Shown here in pieces: positions 34,909-43,469 of a DNA stretch of 64,000 bases. Positions within the stretch are counted from its first letter, which is position 1, and each line of letters opens with the position of its first letter. Location: positions 620,001 to 684,000 of the forward strand of contig NZ_FOQH01000002.1 in the NCBI RefSeq assembly GCF_900113695.1, written 5' to 3'. A program made the position numbers and the translations under genes. Source of the stretch: Albimonas pacifica (GTDB lineage: Bacteria > Pseudomonadota > Alphaproteobacteria > Rhodobacterales > Rhodobacteraceae). The notes beneath the pieces were generated by a model that did no database searches, was not told where the DNA came from, and saw only the letters and a program-made list of their open reading frames with translations.

Positions 34909-36504
34909 TCAGAAGCCGACGGCGCAGCCGTCCTTGCGGGGGTCGGAGCCCGCCGAATACCCGCCGCCGGGCAGGCGGCGGATCAGCTGGGCGCCGCCGA
35001 AGCCGAAGGAGACGTCGGGGGTCTCGAGCGTGATCTGGTGGCCCAGCGCGCGCAGGGCCTCGACCAGGCCCGGGTCCATCGCCTGCTCGCAGGCGACGCC
35101 GAGGCCATGGGTGATGCGCCAGCGCGGCGCGTCGGCGGCGCTCTGGACGTCCTGGTCCCAGAGCTGGGTGCGCAGGACCATCTGCACGTGCCCCTGCGCC
35201 TGCATCGGGCCGCCCATCACGCCGAAGGACATCTCGGGGGCGCCGTTCTTCATCACGAAGCCGGGGATGATGGTGTGGAAGGGGCGCTTGCGGGGGCCGA
35301 CCCGGTTCTGCGAGCCGGGGGCGAGCGAGAAGCCGCAGCCGCGGTTCTGCAGGCTGACGCCGGTGCCCTCGGGCACCACGCCGGAGCCGAAGCCCATGTA
35401 GTTCGACTGGATGAAGGAGATCATCATTCCCGAGGCGTCGGCGGCGGTCAGGTAGACCGTGCCGCCCGCCTTCGGCGCCCCCGCGCCGAAGTCCTGCGCC
35501 CGGCCCGGGTCGACCATCGCCGCGCGCGTCGCGAGATAGCCCGGCGCCAGCAGGTCCTCGACCCCGACCGAGGTCATGTGGCCGAGGTCGGCCACGTATT
35601 CCTCGGCGTCGCGGAGCGCGAGCTTCATCGCCTCGATCATCAGGTGGACGGCCTCGGGCTCGTCGGGGCCGAAGCAGCGCACGGGCAGGTGCTCGAGGAT
35701 CCCCAGCGCCATGCAGGCCGCGATGCCCTGGCCGTTGGGGGGGATCTCGTGCAGCTCGGCGGCGTCGAAGGATCCGCGGACGGTGCCGCACCAGTCGGGC
35801 GCCTCGGCGGCGAGGTCGTCCAGCGTCATCGCGCCGCCATGGCGGGCGGCGTCGGCGACGATGCGCTCGGCGATCTCGCCGCGGTAGAAGGCCTCGCCCT
35901 TCGTGGCCGCGATCAGGCGGAGGTCGGCGGCGGCGGCGGGATTGGAAAAACGCTCGCCGGGGGCGGGGGCGCGGCCGCCCGGCAGGAAGGTGCGGGCGAA
36001 GCCGGGCTGGTCCTTGAGGGTGGCGACGCTGCGGGCCCAGGTGGCGGCGACCATCGGGGTGACGGGGTAGCCGCCTTCCGCGAGGCGGATGGCGGGGGCG
36101 AGCAGCGTCTCGAACGGGAGGGTTCCGAAGCGGGCGTTCAGCGCCATCCAGGCGCCGACGGCGCCGGGGACGGTGACGGCCTCCCAGCCGCGCTCGGGCA
36201 TGGCGGAGCGGCCGGCGAAGCGCTCAGGCGTCCAGGCGGCGGGGGAGCGGCCCGAGGCGTTGAGGCCGTGCAGGGCCGACCCGTCCCAGAGGATCGCGAA
36301 GGCGTCGGAGCCCAGGCCGTTGCCGGTCGGCTCGACCACCGTCAGGGCGGCGGCGGCGGCGAGCGCCGCGTCGACCGCGTTGCCGCCCAGCCGCAGCATC
36401 TCCAGCCCCGCCTGGGCGGCCAGCGGCTGCGAGGTCGCCACCACGTTGTCGGCCATCACCGGCGAGCGGCGGGAGGGGTAGGGGGCGACGATGGGGAAGG
36501 TCAT
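34909..36504 (-). CDS. Gamma-glutamyltransferase-family protein
   Basis: A 531-residue Ntn-hydrolase of the gamma-glutamyltransferase family. The autocatalytic, catalytic Thr is Thr349 in KAGGTVYLTAADASG, followed by SFIQSNYMGFGSG; the N-terminal half has MLRLGGNAVDAALAA. There is no signal peptide, so a cytosolic enzyme is expected, unlike classical periplasmic Ggt. It hydrolyses or transfers gamma-glutamyl groups from glutathione or similar amides. It is the last gene of the dipeptide ABC operon, 19 bp after the permease stop, and so probably processes the imported compound. Confidence 0.88.
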   Translation of the reverse strand: MTFPIVAPYPSRRSPVMADNVVATSQPLAAQAGLEMLRLGGNAVDAALAAAAALTVVEPTGNGLGSDAFAILWDGSALHGLNASGRSPAAWTPERFAGRSAMPERGWEAVTVPGAVGAWMALNARFGTLPFETLLAPAIRLAEGGYPVTPMVAATWARSVATLKDQPGFARTFLPGGRAPAPGERFSNPAAAADLRLIAATKGEAFYRGEIAERIVADAARHGGAMTLDDLAAEAPDWCGTVRGSFDAAELHEIPPNGQGIAACMALGILEHLPVRCFGPDEPEAVHLMIEAMKLALRDAEEYVADLGHMTSVGVEDLLAPGYLATRAAMVDPGRAQDFGAGAPKAGGTVYLTAADASGMMISFIQSNYMGFGSGVVPEGTGVSLQNRGCGFSLAPGSQNRVGPRKRPFHTIIPGFVMKNGAPEMSFGVMGGPMQAQGHVQMVLRTQLWDQDVQSAADAPRWRITHGLGVACEQAMDPGLVEALRALGHQITLETPDVSFGFGGAQLIRRLPGGGYSAGSDPRKDGCAVGF

Positions 36505-36523
36505 GGAAAGCTCCGGGAAGGGC

Positions 36524-37411
36524 CTAGAGGCTCTGGCGCACGTCGAGCGCGTCGCGCAGCCAGTCGCCGATGAAATTGATCGCCAGCACCACCAGCATGA
36601 TCGCGAGCCCCGGGAACACCCCCAGCCACCAGGCCTGGCTGACGAAGCCCCGCCCGTCGGCCAGGATCAGGCCCCAGGTGGGCGTGGTCGCCTCGACGCC
36701 GAGGCCGAGGAACGACAGCGTCGCCTCGCCCAGGATCGCGTAGCTGACCGAGACGGTCGCCTGCACGATGATCGGGGCCATGGCGCTGGGCAGGATGTGG
36801 CGCACGAGGATGCGCGCGTCGGAAAAGCCCATGGTGCGGGCGGCGTCGACGAACTGCTCCTCGCGGATGGTCAGGGTCATGGAGCGCGCGATCCGGGCGA
36901 AGTCGTCGAGGAAGGCGAGCGACACCGCCACGATCACGTTGACCAGACCGGTGCCGAAGACGGCGACCAGGTAGACCGCGATGATGAAGTTCGGGAACGC
37001 CCACTGCAGGTCGATGTAGCGCATGATCACGAGGTCGAGCCAGCCCCCGTACCAGCCCGCCGCCATGCCCAGCGCGACCCCCAGAACCAGCGCGATCAGC
37101 ACCGTCGAGACGCCGATCAGCAGCGACACCCGCGTCCCGTGCAGGATGCGCGAGAGCAGGTCGCGCCCGAGGTCGTCGGTGCCCAGCGGGTGGATCCAGC
37201 TCGGCCCGCTCATCATCTCGAGCGTCATCTCGTTGGGATCGTAGGGCGAGATCAGCGAGGCGAAGGCCATGCCGATCACGAAGACCGCCAGCACCGCCAG
37301 CCCCACCTGCGCCTTGCGGTCCTTCTTCAGGGCCTGCCAGAGGCGGCCGCGGCGGCGGGGGGGCAGGGCCTCGGTCTCGGCCTCGGTCGCGACATAGGCT
37401 GCGTCGGTCAT
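36524..37411 (-). CDS. Dipeptide/oligopeptide ABC transporter permease (DppC-like)
   Basis: A 295-residue permease with an N-terminal cytoplasmic segment and about six helices. HPLGTDDLGRDLLSRILHG is the DppC/OppC hallmark and the EAA loop is FVDAARTMGFSDARIL. The ATG overlaps the stop of the DppB-like gene (37408-37411). It imports peptides or glutathione-like compounds. Confidence 0.92.
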   Translation of the reverse strand: MTDAAYVATEAETEALPPRRRGRLWQALKKDRKAQVGLAVLAVFVIGMAFASLISPYDPNEMTLEMMSGPSWIHPLGTDDLGRDLLSRILHGTRVSLLIGVSTVLIALVLGVALGMAAGWYGGWLDLVIMRYIDLQWAFPNFIIAVYLVAVFGTGLVNVIVAVSLAFLDDFARIARSMTLTIREEQFVDAARTMGFSDARILVRHILPSAMAPIIVQATVSVSYAILGEATLSFLGLGVEATTPTWGLILADGRGFVSQAWWLGVFPGLAIMLVVLAINFIGDWLRDALDVRQSL

Positions 37412-38358
37412 CAGTCGTACCGGATGCGCGGGTCGAGGGCGCCGTAGAGCATGTCGACCAGCAGGTTGGAGAACACGAAGAAGGCCGAGATCACCAGGAT
37501 CGCGCCCTGCACGACGGGGTAGTCGCGGGCCTGGATGCCGCCGATCAGCACCCGGCCCAGGCCCTTGATGGCGAAGACGTTCTCGACCACCACCGCGCCC
37601 GAGATCAGCAGCGCGAAGGCGATGCCCACCACCGTGACCACCGGGATCATCGCGTTGGGCATGGCGTGGCCCCAGAGCATCGCGCGCTCCTTCAGCCCCT
37701 TGGCCTTGGCGGTGCGCATGTAGTCGGCCTTCAGCACCTCCAGCAGGGAGGAGCGGATCATCCGCGCGATGATCGCCGAGAAGGCGGTGCCGACCGCGAT
37801 GGAGGGCAGGATCAGATGCTCGAGCCAGCCCCAGAAGCTCTCGGACAGGGGCACGTAGCCGATGGCGGGCAGCCATTGCAGGTTGGCCGCGAAGACGATG
37901 ATCAGCAGGATCGCCAGCCAGAAGTCGGGCATCGAGAGGCCGAGGAAGGCGCCGAGGCTCACGGCCGCGTCGGCGGGCGTGTTGCGCCGCGTGGCCGAGA
38001 TGATGCCCGCCGGCACCGCGATCACCACCGCCACCAGGAAGGAGAGCAGCGCCAGCGACATGGTGCGGGGCAGCGCCTCGGCCAGGATGGTGCGCACCGG
38101 CTGGTTGGAGCCGTAGATGGAGGCGCCGAGGTCGCCCTGCAGCGCGTTCCACATCCACAGCCCGTATTGCACCACCAGCGGCTGGTCGAGACCGAGCTTG
38201 GCGCGCAGGGCGGCCTCGGCCTCGGGGCCGGCGGCGTCGGCGAGCATCGCGGCGATCGGATCGCCCGGCACCAGCCGCAGCATGAAGAACACCAGCGTCG
38301 CCACCGCCCACATCACGGCGATCGCGCCCAGCGTTCGGCGGATCAGGAAGGCGGTCAT
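37411..38358 (-). CDS. Dipeptide/oligopeptide ABC transporter permease (DppB-like)
   Basis: A 315-residue permease with six predicted helices. It begins MTAFLIRRTLGAIAVMWAV and has LGLDQPLVVQYGLWMWNALQ, both characteristic of DppB/OppB/GsiC permeases, and an EAA loop YMRTAKAKGLKERAML. It follows the binding-protein gene after a 406-bp gap containing hairpins. Pairs with the DppC-like product. Confidence 0.92.
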   Translation of the reverse strand: MTAFLIRRTLGAIAVMWAVATLVFFMLRLVPGDPIAAMLADAAGPEAEAALRAKLGLDQPLVVQYGLWMWNALQGDLGASIYGSNQPVRTILAEALPRTMSLALLSFLVAVVIAVPAGIISATRRNTPADAAVSLGAFLGLSMPDFWLAILLIIVFAANLQWLPAIGYVPLSESFWGWLEHLILPSIAVGTAFSAIIARMIRSSLLEVLKADYMRTAKAKGLKERAMLWGHAMPNAMIPVVTVVGIAFALLISGAVVVENVFAIKGLGRVLIGGIQARDYPVVQGAILVISAFFVFSNLLVDMLYGALDPRIRYD

Positions 38359-38460
38359 CGCCCGGCCTCCGGTTGCGGTCCCTCGACCGACGCTCTGGAC
38401 TGGGCCCGGCCCCGGATCGAGGCCGCGCCGGGGGTTCGTCGCCCCCGCGTCGGGCGGGAG

Positions 38461-38584
38461 GCGCCCCGGGCTCGCCCCGGGGCCTCGCGCGGCCTGCCGC
38501 GGGCGGGCGGCTGGCGGCGCCGCTTCGCCCCCGGCCCAGCGCCGGTCGCGGGCGGCGAGAGGCCCCGGGGCGAGCCCGGGGCGC
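38461..38584. repeat. Dispersed palindromic element with 26-bp inverted arms, copy 2
   Basis: Arms 38461-38486 and 38559-38584 are perfect inverted copies of each other, separated by 72 bp. Sequence and layout match copy 1 near 34.8 kb. Transcribed as RNA this would form a very stable long-range hairpin. Confidence 0.85.
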
Positions 38585-38722
38585 CCGTGGGGCGGGCGGC
38601 GCGCGGAAGGTCGCCGGGACGCGCGGTCTGTCCTGCCCGCGCGTCCCGGCCCCGCGCTGACGACCCCTCGGCGGAGCGGACCCCTCGCCCGGCCTCCGCC
38701 CGTCGTCGCGGCGGGACGCCGA

Positions 38723-38746
38723 CGGCCGCCCCCTCCCGGGCGGCCG
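38723..38746 (-). terminator. Hairpin after the dipeptide binding-protein gene
   Basis: CGGCCGCCC and its exact complement flank a 6-nt loop, 19 nt after the binding-protein stop on the minus strand. No T-run. Likely a 3'-end stabiliser or weak terminator, like the structures after the two other binding-protein genes in the window. Confidence 0.5.
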
Positions 38747-38764
38747 CCGCACGTGGCGCGCGCG

Positions 38765-40537
38765 TCAGCCCAGGGTGACGCGGTCCAGGTCCACGAGGCC
38801 GGGGATCCGGCTTTCGGCGGGGTAGTCGACGGTGCTGGCGCGGACCAGCACGTCGACGGGGTGATAGAGGAAGCCGCAGGTCACCTTGTCGGAGGTGATC
38901 TTGTTGGCCTCCATCACCAGGCCCTTGCGGGCCTCGGGGTCCGGGGTCACCGACTGCTTCGCCGACAGCTCGTCCACCTTGGGGTCGGAGAAGTAGCCGA
39001 AGGGCATCGTCTCCTTGTCGCGGGTGCGGCCGTTGAACTTGCAGGTGGTGGTCATCCAGTCCTCGAGCGCGTCGTCGGGGTCGTAGTCGCCGCCCGAGCC
39101 GGTCAGGGTCATCTGGAAGTCCATCGCCTGGAAGCGCTCGAGCTGGACGGTGAACTCCATCACCTCCACCTTCACGGTGATCCCCAGCACCTGCTTGAGG
39201 ATGTTGGCCACCACCAGCCCGTCGCGCTTGTGGGACGAGCGCACGTGCAGGCTGATCTCGGGGAAGCCCTCGCCGTTCGGATAGCCCGCGGCGGCCAGCA
39301 GCTCCTTGGCGCCGTCGGGGTCGTAGGCCTGCTCGGAGGTCTGCGCGATGGCGTCGTCGTAGTAGTAGGCCATGGCGGCGTTGACCGAGCCGTAGGCGGG
39401 CAGGCCGTAGCCGAAGCGGGCCTGCTTGACGAAGAGATCGCGGTCCAGCGCCTTGGCGAGCGCGAGGCGCACCATGAAGCCGGGCTCCTTCTTCAGCTCC
39501 TCCAGCGGCTTGTCGAAGCTCTCGACCCGCATCGGCTCGACCCAGGGGTTCAGCCAGACCGACTGGAAGCCCGGCCCGGGCTTGATGTCGGTGATCAGGT
39601 CGGGGTTGGACTTGAAGCGGTCGATGAGCTGGGCGGCGATGGGGTTGCCGCCGACGAGATGGATGTCGCCCGCCTCGACGGCGGCGGCCAGCGGCTCGAC
39701 CCCGTCGACGGGCTGGATGACGACCTTGTCGAGCTTCGGCCGCTCGGGGTCGAAATAGCCCGCGTGCTTCTCCAGCACCACGCCCTGGCCGAGCACGTGG
39801 GAGGCGATTTTGAACGGCCCGGTGCCGACGGGGGCGAGGCCGTAGGCGGCGTCGCCCATCTCCTCCAGCGCGCGCTTGGAGACGATGGAGAGCACCCGGC
39901 CAGAGGCGCGCTCGGTGGTCTTGGTCAGGAAGGACGCCTGCGGGGCCTTGAGGGTGAACTTCACCTCGTAGTCCGACAGCTTCTCCAGCGAGGCGACGTT
40001 GGCGAGGTTGGCCGAGTGGATCGACTTCGAGGGGTCCGAGGAGCGCTCGAACGTATAGAGCACGTCGTCGGCGGTGAAGGCGTCGCCGTTGTGGAAGGTG
40101 GCGTTCTCGCGCAGCTTGAAGGTGTAGACGAGGCCGTCCTCGGAGATCTCCCAGCTTTCGGCGAGGTCGCCCTCGGCGATCAGGTCCGGCTTGATATGGG
40201 TCAGGCCCGAGAGGACGTTGGAGGTGATCTGGAACTGCAGCACCTGGGTCATCTGGCCGGGATCCAGCGTCACGATCTCGGCCACGCCCGCCCAGGCGCA
40301 GTTCAGCGTGCCGCCGGTCTTGCCCTGCGCCAGCGCCTTCGTCAGGCCGCCGGGCGCGAGGCTCGCGGCCGTCAGCGCGCCGCCCGCGGCCAGCAGGCGC
40401 AGCGTGGCGCGGCGCGAGAGGCGGGGGCCCGAGAGCTCGTCCCGGCGCAGGCCGAAGAGGGGGTCGCGGGGGTCGAAGTCATGGGCCTCGGCCAGCTGGG
40501 CCTTCAGCTCGGCGTCGGTGGGGGGCTTGTCGATCAT
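38765..40537 (-). CDS. Dipeptide/oligopeptide ABC transporter substrate-binding protein
   Basis: A 590-residue family-5 extracellular solute-binding protein. It has an extended N-terminus and a twin-arginine signal (LSRRATLRLLAAGGALTAASL, about residues 40-60), so Tat export is likely. The mature part shows TLDPGQMTQVLQFQITSNVL and the conserved GTGPFKIASH and AKALDRDLFV segments. The start overlaps the ATPase stop (ATGA at 40534-40537). It selects peptides or gamma-glutamyl compounds. Confidence 0.9.
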   Translation of the reverse strand: MIDKPPTDAELKAQLAEAHDFDPRDPLFGLRRDELSGPRLSRRATLRLLAAGGALTAASLAPGGLTKALAQGKTGGTLNCAWAGVAEIVTLDPGQMTQVLQFQITSNVLSGLTHIKPDLIAEGDLAESWEISEDGLVYTFKLRENATFHNGDAFTADDVLYTFERSSDPSKSIHSANLANVASLEKLSDYEVKFTLKAPQASFLTKTTERASGRVLSIVSKRALEEMGDAAYGLAPVGTGPFKIASHVLGQGVVLEKHAGYFDPERPKLDKVVIQPVDGVEPLAAAVEAGDIHLVGGNPIAAQLIDRFKSNPDLITDIKPGPGFQSVWLNPWVEPMRVESFDKPLEELKKEPGFMVRLALAKALDRDLFVKQARFGYGLPAYGSVNAAMAYYYDDAIAQTSEQAYDPDGAKELLAAAGYPNGEGFPEISLHVRSSHKRDGLVVANILKQVLGITVKVEVMEFTVQLERFQAMDFQMTLTGSGGDYDPDDALEDWMTTTCKFNGRTRDKETMPFGYFSDPKVDELSAKQSVTPDPEARKGLVMEANKITSDKVTCGFLYHPVDVLVRASTVDYPAESRIPGLVDLDRVTLG

Positions 40538-41589
40538 CGGTGCATCTCCTGTCGGACTTGGGCCGGGTTCGGCGAAAGGTCGACGGGTTTCCCGTCATGT
40601 TGGCCGGTCCCGCCGGTCGAGGACCGGGCGAGCCAGCAGGCGGCGCCGTGCCCGGCGCCGACCGGCGCAAGCGCCGGGATTTCCTGGGAACAGCGCGCGA
40701 CCGCGATCGGGCAGCGCGGGTGGAAGGCGCAGCCGGGCGGGGGCGCGGCGGGGCTGGGCGCCTCGCCCTGCAGGGGGATCACCTCGTGAGCGCGGGCGAG
40801 CTCGGGGTCGGGCTCGGGCGCCGCGTCGATCAGGGCGCGGGTGTAGGGGTGCTGCGGATCGGCGAAGAGCGCGTCGGAGGGCCCCTGTTCCACCACCCGG
40901 CCCAGATACATCACCGCCACCCGGTCGCAGAGGTAGCGCACCACCGAGAGGTCGTGGCCGATGAAGAGGTAGGTGAGGCCGAGTTCGCGCCGCAGCTCCG
41001 CCAGCAGGTTGATGACCTGCGCCTGCACCGAGACGTCGAGGGCCGAGACCGCCTCGTCGCACACGATCAGCTCGGGCTCCATGGCGAGCGCGCGGGCGAT
41101 GCCGATGCGCTGGCGCTGGCCGCCGGACATCTCGTGGGGATAGAGCTCCATGAACCGGGCGGGGAGACCGCAGAGGTCCATCAGCTCCGCCACCCGCTTC
41201 TTCACCTCCCGGCGGGGGCGCAGGCGGTGGACGCGGATCGGCTCGCCCACGATGTCGCCGGCGGTCATGCGCGGGTTCAGGGAGGAGAACGGGTCCTGGA
41301 AGATCGCCTGCACCCGCCTGCGGAAGGCGGAGCGGTCGTGCCGGGTCTTGATGTGGCGGCCGTCGAAGAGGATCTCGCCCTCGCTCGCGGGCTGAAGCTG
41401 AAGGGCGGCGCGGGCGAGGGTGGTCTTGCCGCAGCCGCTTTCGCCCACCAGCCCCAGCGCCTCGCCCCGCGCGATCTTGAGGGAGACGCCGGAGACGGCG
41501 CGGACCTGGCCCGTCTCGCGCCGCAGGATGCCCGAGCGGATCGGGAAGCGGACGTGGAGGTCGGCGATCTCCAGCAGCGGCAGGCTCAT
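40534..41589 (-). CDS. Peptide ABC transporter ATP-binding protein (OppF/DppF-like)
   Basis: A 351-residue ATPase. Walker A is GESGCGKTT, the Q-loop follows in FQDPFSSLNPRM, the signature is MSGGQRQRIGIARAL, and Walker B is LIVCDEAVSALD. The C-terminal oligopeptide/dipeptide domain has the Cys-containing CAFHPRCPIAVARC, often linked to an iron-sulfur cluster in DppD/F. The ATG at 41589 overlaps the stop of the OppD-like gene. Confidence 0.92.
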   Translation of the reverse strand: MSLPLLEIADLHVRFPIRSGILRRETGQVRAVSGVSLKIARGEALGLVGESGCGKTTLARAALQLQPASEGEILFDGRHIKTRHDRSAFRRRVQAIFQDPFSSLNPRMTAGDIVGEPIRVHRLRPRREVKKRVAELMDLCGLPARFMELYPHEMSGGQRQRIGIARALAMEPELIVCDEAVSALDVSVQAQVINLLAELRRELGLTYLFIGHDLSVVRYLCDRVAVMYLGRVVEQGPSDALFADPQHPYTRALIDAAPEPDPELARAHEVIPLQGEAPSPAAPPPGCAFHPRCPIAVARCSQEIPALAPVGAGHGAACWLARSSTGGTGQHDGKPVDLSPNPAQVRQEMHR

Positions 41590-42596
41590 TCCGCGGGCTC
41601 CGAGACCGGGGCGGGAAGGGGGCGCCAGCAGGCGAAGAGGCGGCCGTCCTGCACCTCGGCGGGCGGTTCCTCGGCCCGGCAGCGGGCCTCGGCGCGGGCG
41701 CAGCGGGGGTGGAAGCGGCAGCCGGGTACGGGGCGCATCGGGTCGGGGGGCGAGCCGGGGATCGGGTGCAGCCCGTGGCTGCGGTCGAGGTCGAGCCGCG
41801 GCACGCTGTCGAGCAGCCCGCGGGTGTAGGGATGGCGCGGCGCGCGGTAGAGGGCGCGGGCCTCGCCGGCCTCGACCACGCCGCCGGCATACATCACGCA
41901 GACGCGGTCGGCGTAGCGCGCGACGATGCCGAGGTTGTGGGTGATCAGCACCAGCCCCACCCCGTTCTCGCGGCACAGCTTCGCGGTCAGCGCCAGGATC
42001 TGCGCCTGGATGGTGACGTCGAGCGCGGTGGTCGGCTCGTCGGCCAGGATCAGCTTCGGCCGGCAGGCGAGCGCCATGGCGATCACCACCCGCTGGCGCA
42101 TGCCGCCCGAGAACTCGTGCGGATACTGGGTCAGCCGGCGGGCGGGGTCGGTGACGCCGACCTGGGTCAGCAGCTCGACGGCGCGGGCGTTGGCCTCGGA
42201 TTTCGAGATGCCCAGCTTGGCGCGCATGCCCTCGGTCAGCTGCCGGCCGATGGAGAGCACCGGGTTCAGGGCCGTCATCGGCTCCTGGAAGATCATCGCC
42301 ATGTCGCCGCCGCGCAGGATGCGGCGGTCTTCCTCCGTCAGCTCCGCGAGGTCCCGGCCCTCGAAGCGGATGCGCCCGGCGCCGATGCTCAGCTCCTCGG
42401 GCAGCAGGCCCATGGCGGCGAGCGCGGTCAGGGACTTGCCCGAGCCGGATTCGCCCACCACCGCCACGGTTTCGCCCTCCTCGACGCTCAGGGAGGCGCC
42501 GTGCACCAGGCGGCGGCGCGCGCCGTCGCGCGCCAGGTCGATGGCCAGGTCCTCGATCTCAAGCAGCGGCAAGGCCTTGGGTCTCCGCGCAGTCAA
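41586..42596 (-). CDS. Peptide ABC transporter ATP-binding protein (OppD/DppD-like)
   Basis: A 336-residue ATPase, first gene of the operon. Walker A is GESGSGKSLT, the Q-loop is FQEPMTALNPV, the signature is FSGGMRQRVVIAMAL, and Walker B is LILADEPTTALD. The C-terminal CRFHPRCARAEARC is again the Cys-rich peptide-transport tail. The start is uncertain: a TTG at 42596 gives the longest form, while a TTG at 42572 has GGAG about 10 nt upstream and gives the usual PLLEIEDL beginning. Divergent from the GntR gene across a palindromic operator. Confidence 0.88.
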   Translation of the reverse strand: MTARRPKALPLLEIEDLAIDLARDGARRRLVHGASLSVEEGETVAVVGESGSGKSLTALAAMGLLPEELSIGAGRIRFEGRDLAELTEEDRRILRGGDMAMIFQEPMTALNPVLSIGRQLTEGMRAKLGISKSEANARAVELLTQVGVTDPARRLTQYPHEFSGGMRQRVVIAMALACRPKLILADEPTTALDVTIQAQILALTAKLCRENGVGLVLITHNLGIVARYADRVCVMYAGGVVEAGEARALYRAPRHPYTRGLLDSVPRLDLDRSHGLHPIPGSPPDPMRPVPGCRFHPRCARAEARCRAEEPPAEVQDGRLFACWRPLPAPVSEPAE

Positions 42597-42674
42597 GGGT
42601 CAGGACCCCCGGAAGGGGCTGGAACGGAAGGCGGCGCAGGGCGCGCGCCCGACTCGACAGGCCCCTTCGGAGCG

Positions 42675-42692
42675 ATTATCGATATCGATAAT
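42675..42692. promoter_or_regulatory. 18-bp perfect palindrome, candidate GntR operator
   Basis: ATTATCGATATCGATAAT lies in the 122-bp divergent space between the peptide transporter operon and the GntR gene, in an AT-rich stretch against a very GC-rich background. Perfect symmetry and position strongly suggest it is the binding site for the adjacent FadR-type regulator, controlling both directions. Confidence 0.7.
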
Positions 42693-42718
42693 ACGGGACC
42701 AGTTTCGGGGGGGAGTCA

Positions 42719-43456
42719 ATGCAGTCGTCACCGGGGGCCGCGCCGAGGGCGGCCGAGGCGCAGTCCAGGACCCCCGCCGCCGGCCGCCGCGCCGATCAGG
42801 TGCACCTCGCGCTGCGCCGCGCGGTCCTGTTCCGAAACCTGCTGCCCGGCGACCACCTGCTGGAGCAGACGCTGGCCGCCGAGCATGGCTGCAGCCAGGG
42901 CACCGTGCGCGAGGCGCTGCTGCGCCTGGCCGAGGAGGGGCTGGTCGAGCGGCGCGGCTATCGCGGCACGGTGGTCACCGACACCTCGCTGCCCGAGGCC
43001 GCCGGCATGGTGCGTGTGCGCCTGTCGATCGAGCGGGGCGTCGCCCATCGCCTCGCGGCGGGGGAGGGGGACCTTTCCGACCCGCGCCTCGCCAGGATCC
43101 TCGACGCCATGGACGCGGCCCATGCGGCGGGGGACCTTTACCTCTGCTCGGAGCTCGACCGCGAATTCCACGCGGCGCTGGCCGAGGTGGCGGGCATGGG
43201 CCTGCTGCGCCCGATGCTGTGGCGCTGCGCCCTGCACATCCACCGCTACACCCTGGGCGGGCTCGAGGTGCCGCGGCCCTTCTTCCAGGAGGCCGGGGTG
43301 GGCGACGAGCATCGCGCGCTGCTCGCGCAGCTTTCGTCCGGCGACGCCGCGGCGGCGGCGCACGCGATGGCCGACCACCTCGCCCAGGTGCTGCGGCGCT
43401 GGGCGCCCTCGCTGCTCGCCGCCGCGGGGGGCGAGGCGGCCTTCGGCCCCGCCTGA
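42719..43456 (+). CDS. GntR-family (FadR/FCD) transcriptional regulator
   Basis: A 245-residue regulator. The winged helix is at about 25-90, with LAAEHGCSQGTVREALLRL as the recognition region and GLVERRGYRGTVV as the wing. The C-terminal part is an all-helical FCD ligand domain with ELDREFHAALAEVAG and a later EHRALLAQL, positions where FCD proteins bind a metal and a carboxylate ligand. ATG at 42719 with GGGGGAG upstream. Likely a repressor of the divergent dipeptide/ggt operon and of the DUF1028 gene that follows by 13 bp. Confidence 0.9.
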   Translation: MQSSPGAAPRAAEAQSRTPAAGRRADQVHLALRRAVLFRNLLPGDHLLEQTLAAEHGCSQGTVREALLRLAEEGLVERRGYRGTVVTDTSLPEAAGMVRVRLSIERGVAHRLAAGEGDLSDPRLARILDAMDAAHAAGDLYLCSELDREFHAALAEVAGMGLLRPMLWRCALHIHRYTLGGLEVPRPFFQEAGVGDEHRALLAQLSSGDAAAAAHAMADHLAQVLRRWAPSLLAAAGGEAAFGPA

Positions 43457-43469
43457 CAGGAGACCGGCC

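Larger units (their letters stand above)
38359..38764. other. 406-bp gap between dppA-like and dppB-like genes
   Basis: A long non-coding space inside an operon that otherwise uses overlapping start-stops. It contains the palindromic element (38461-38584) and a 9-bp hairpin (38723-38746). I see no small gene. The structures probably lower expression of the permeases relative to the binding protein. Confidence 0.5.
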
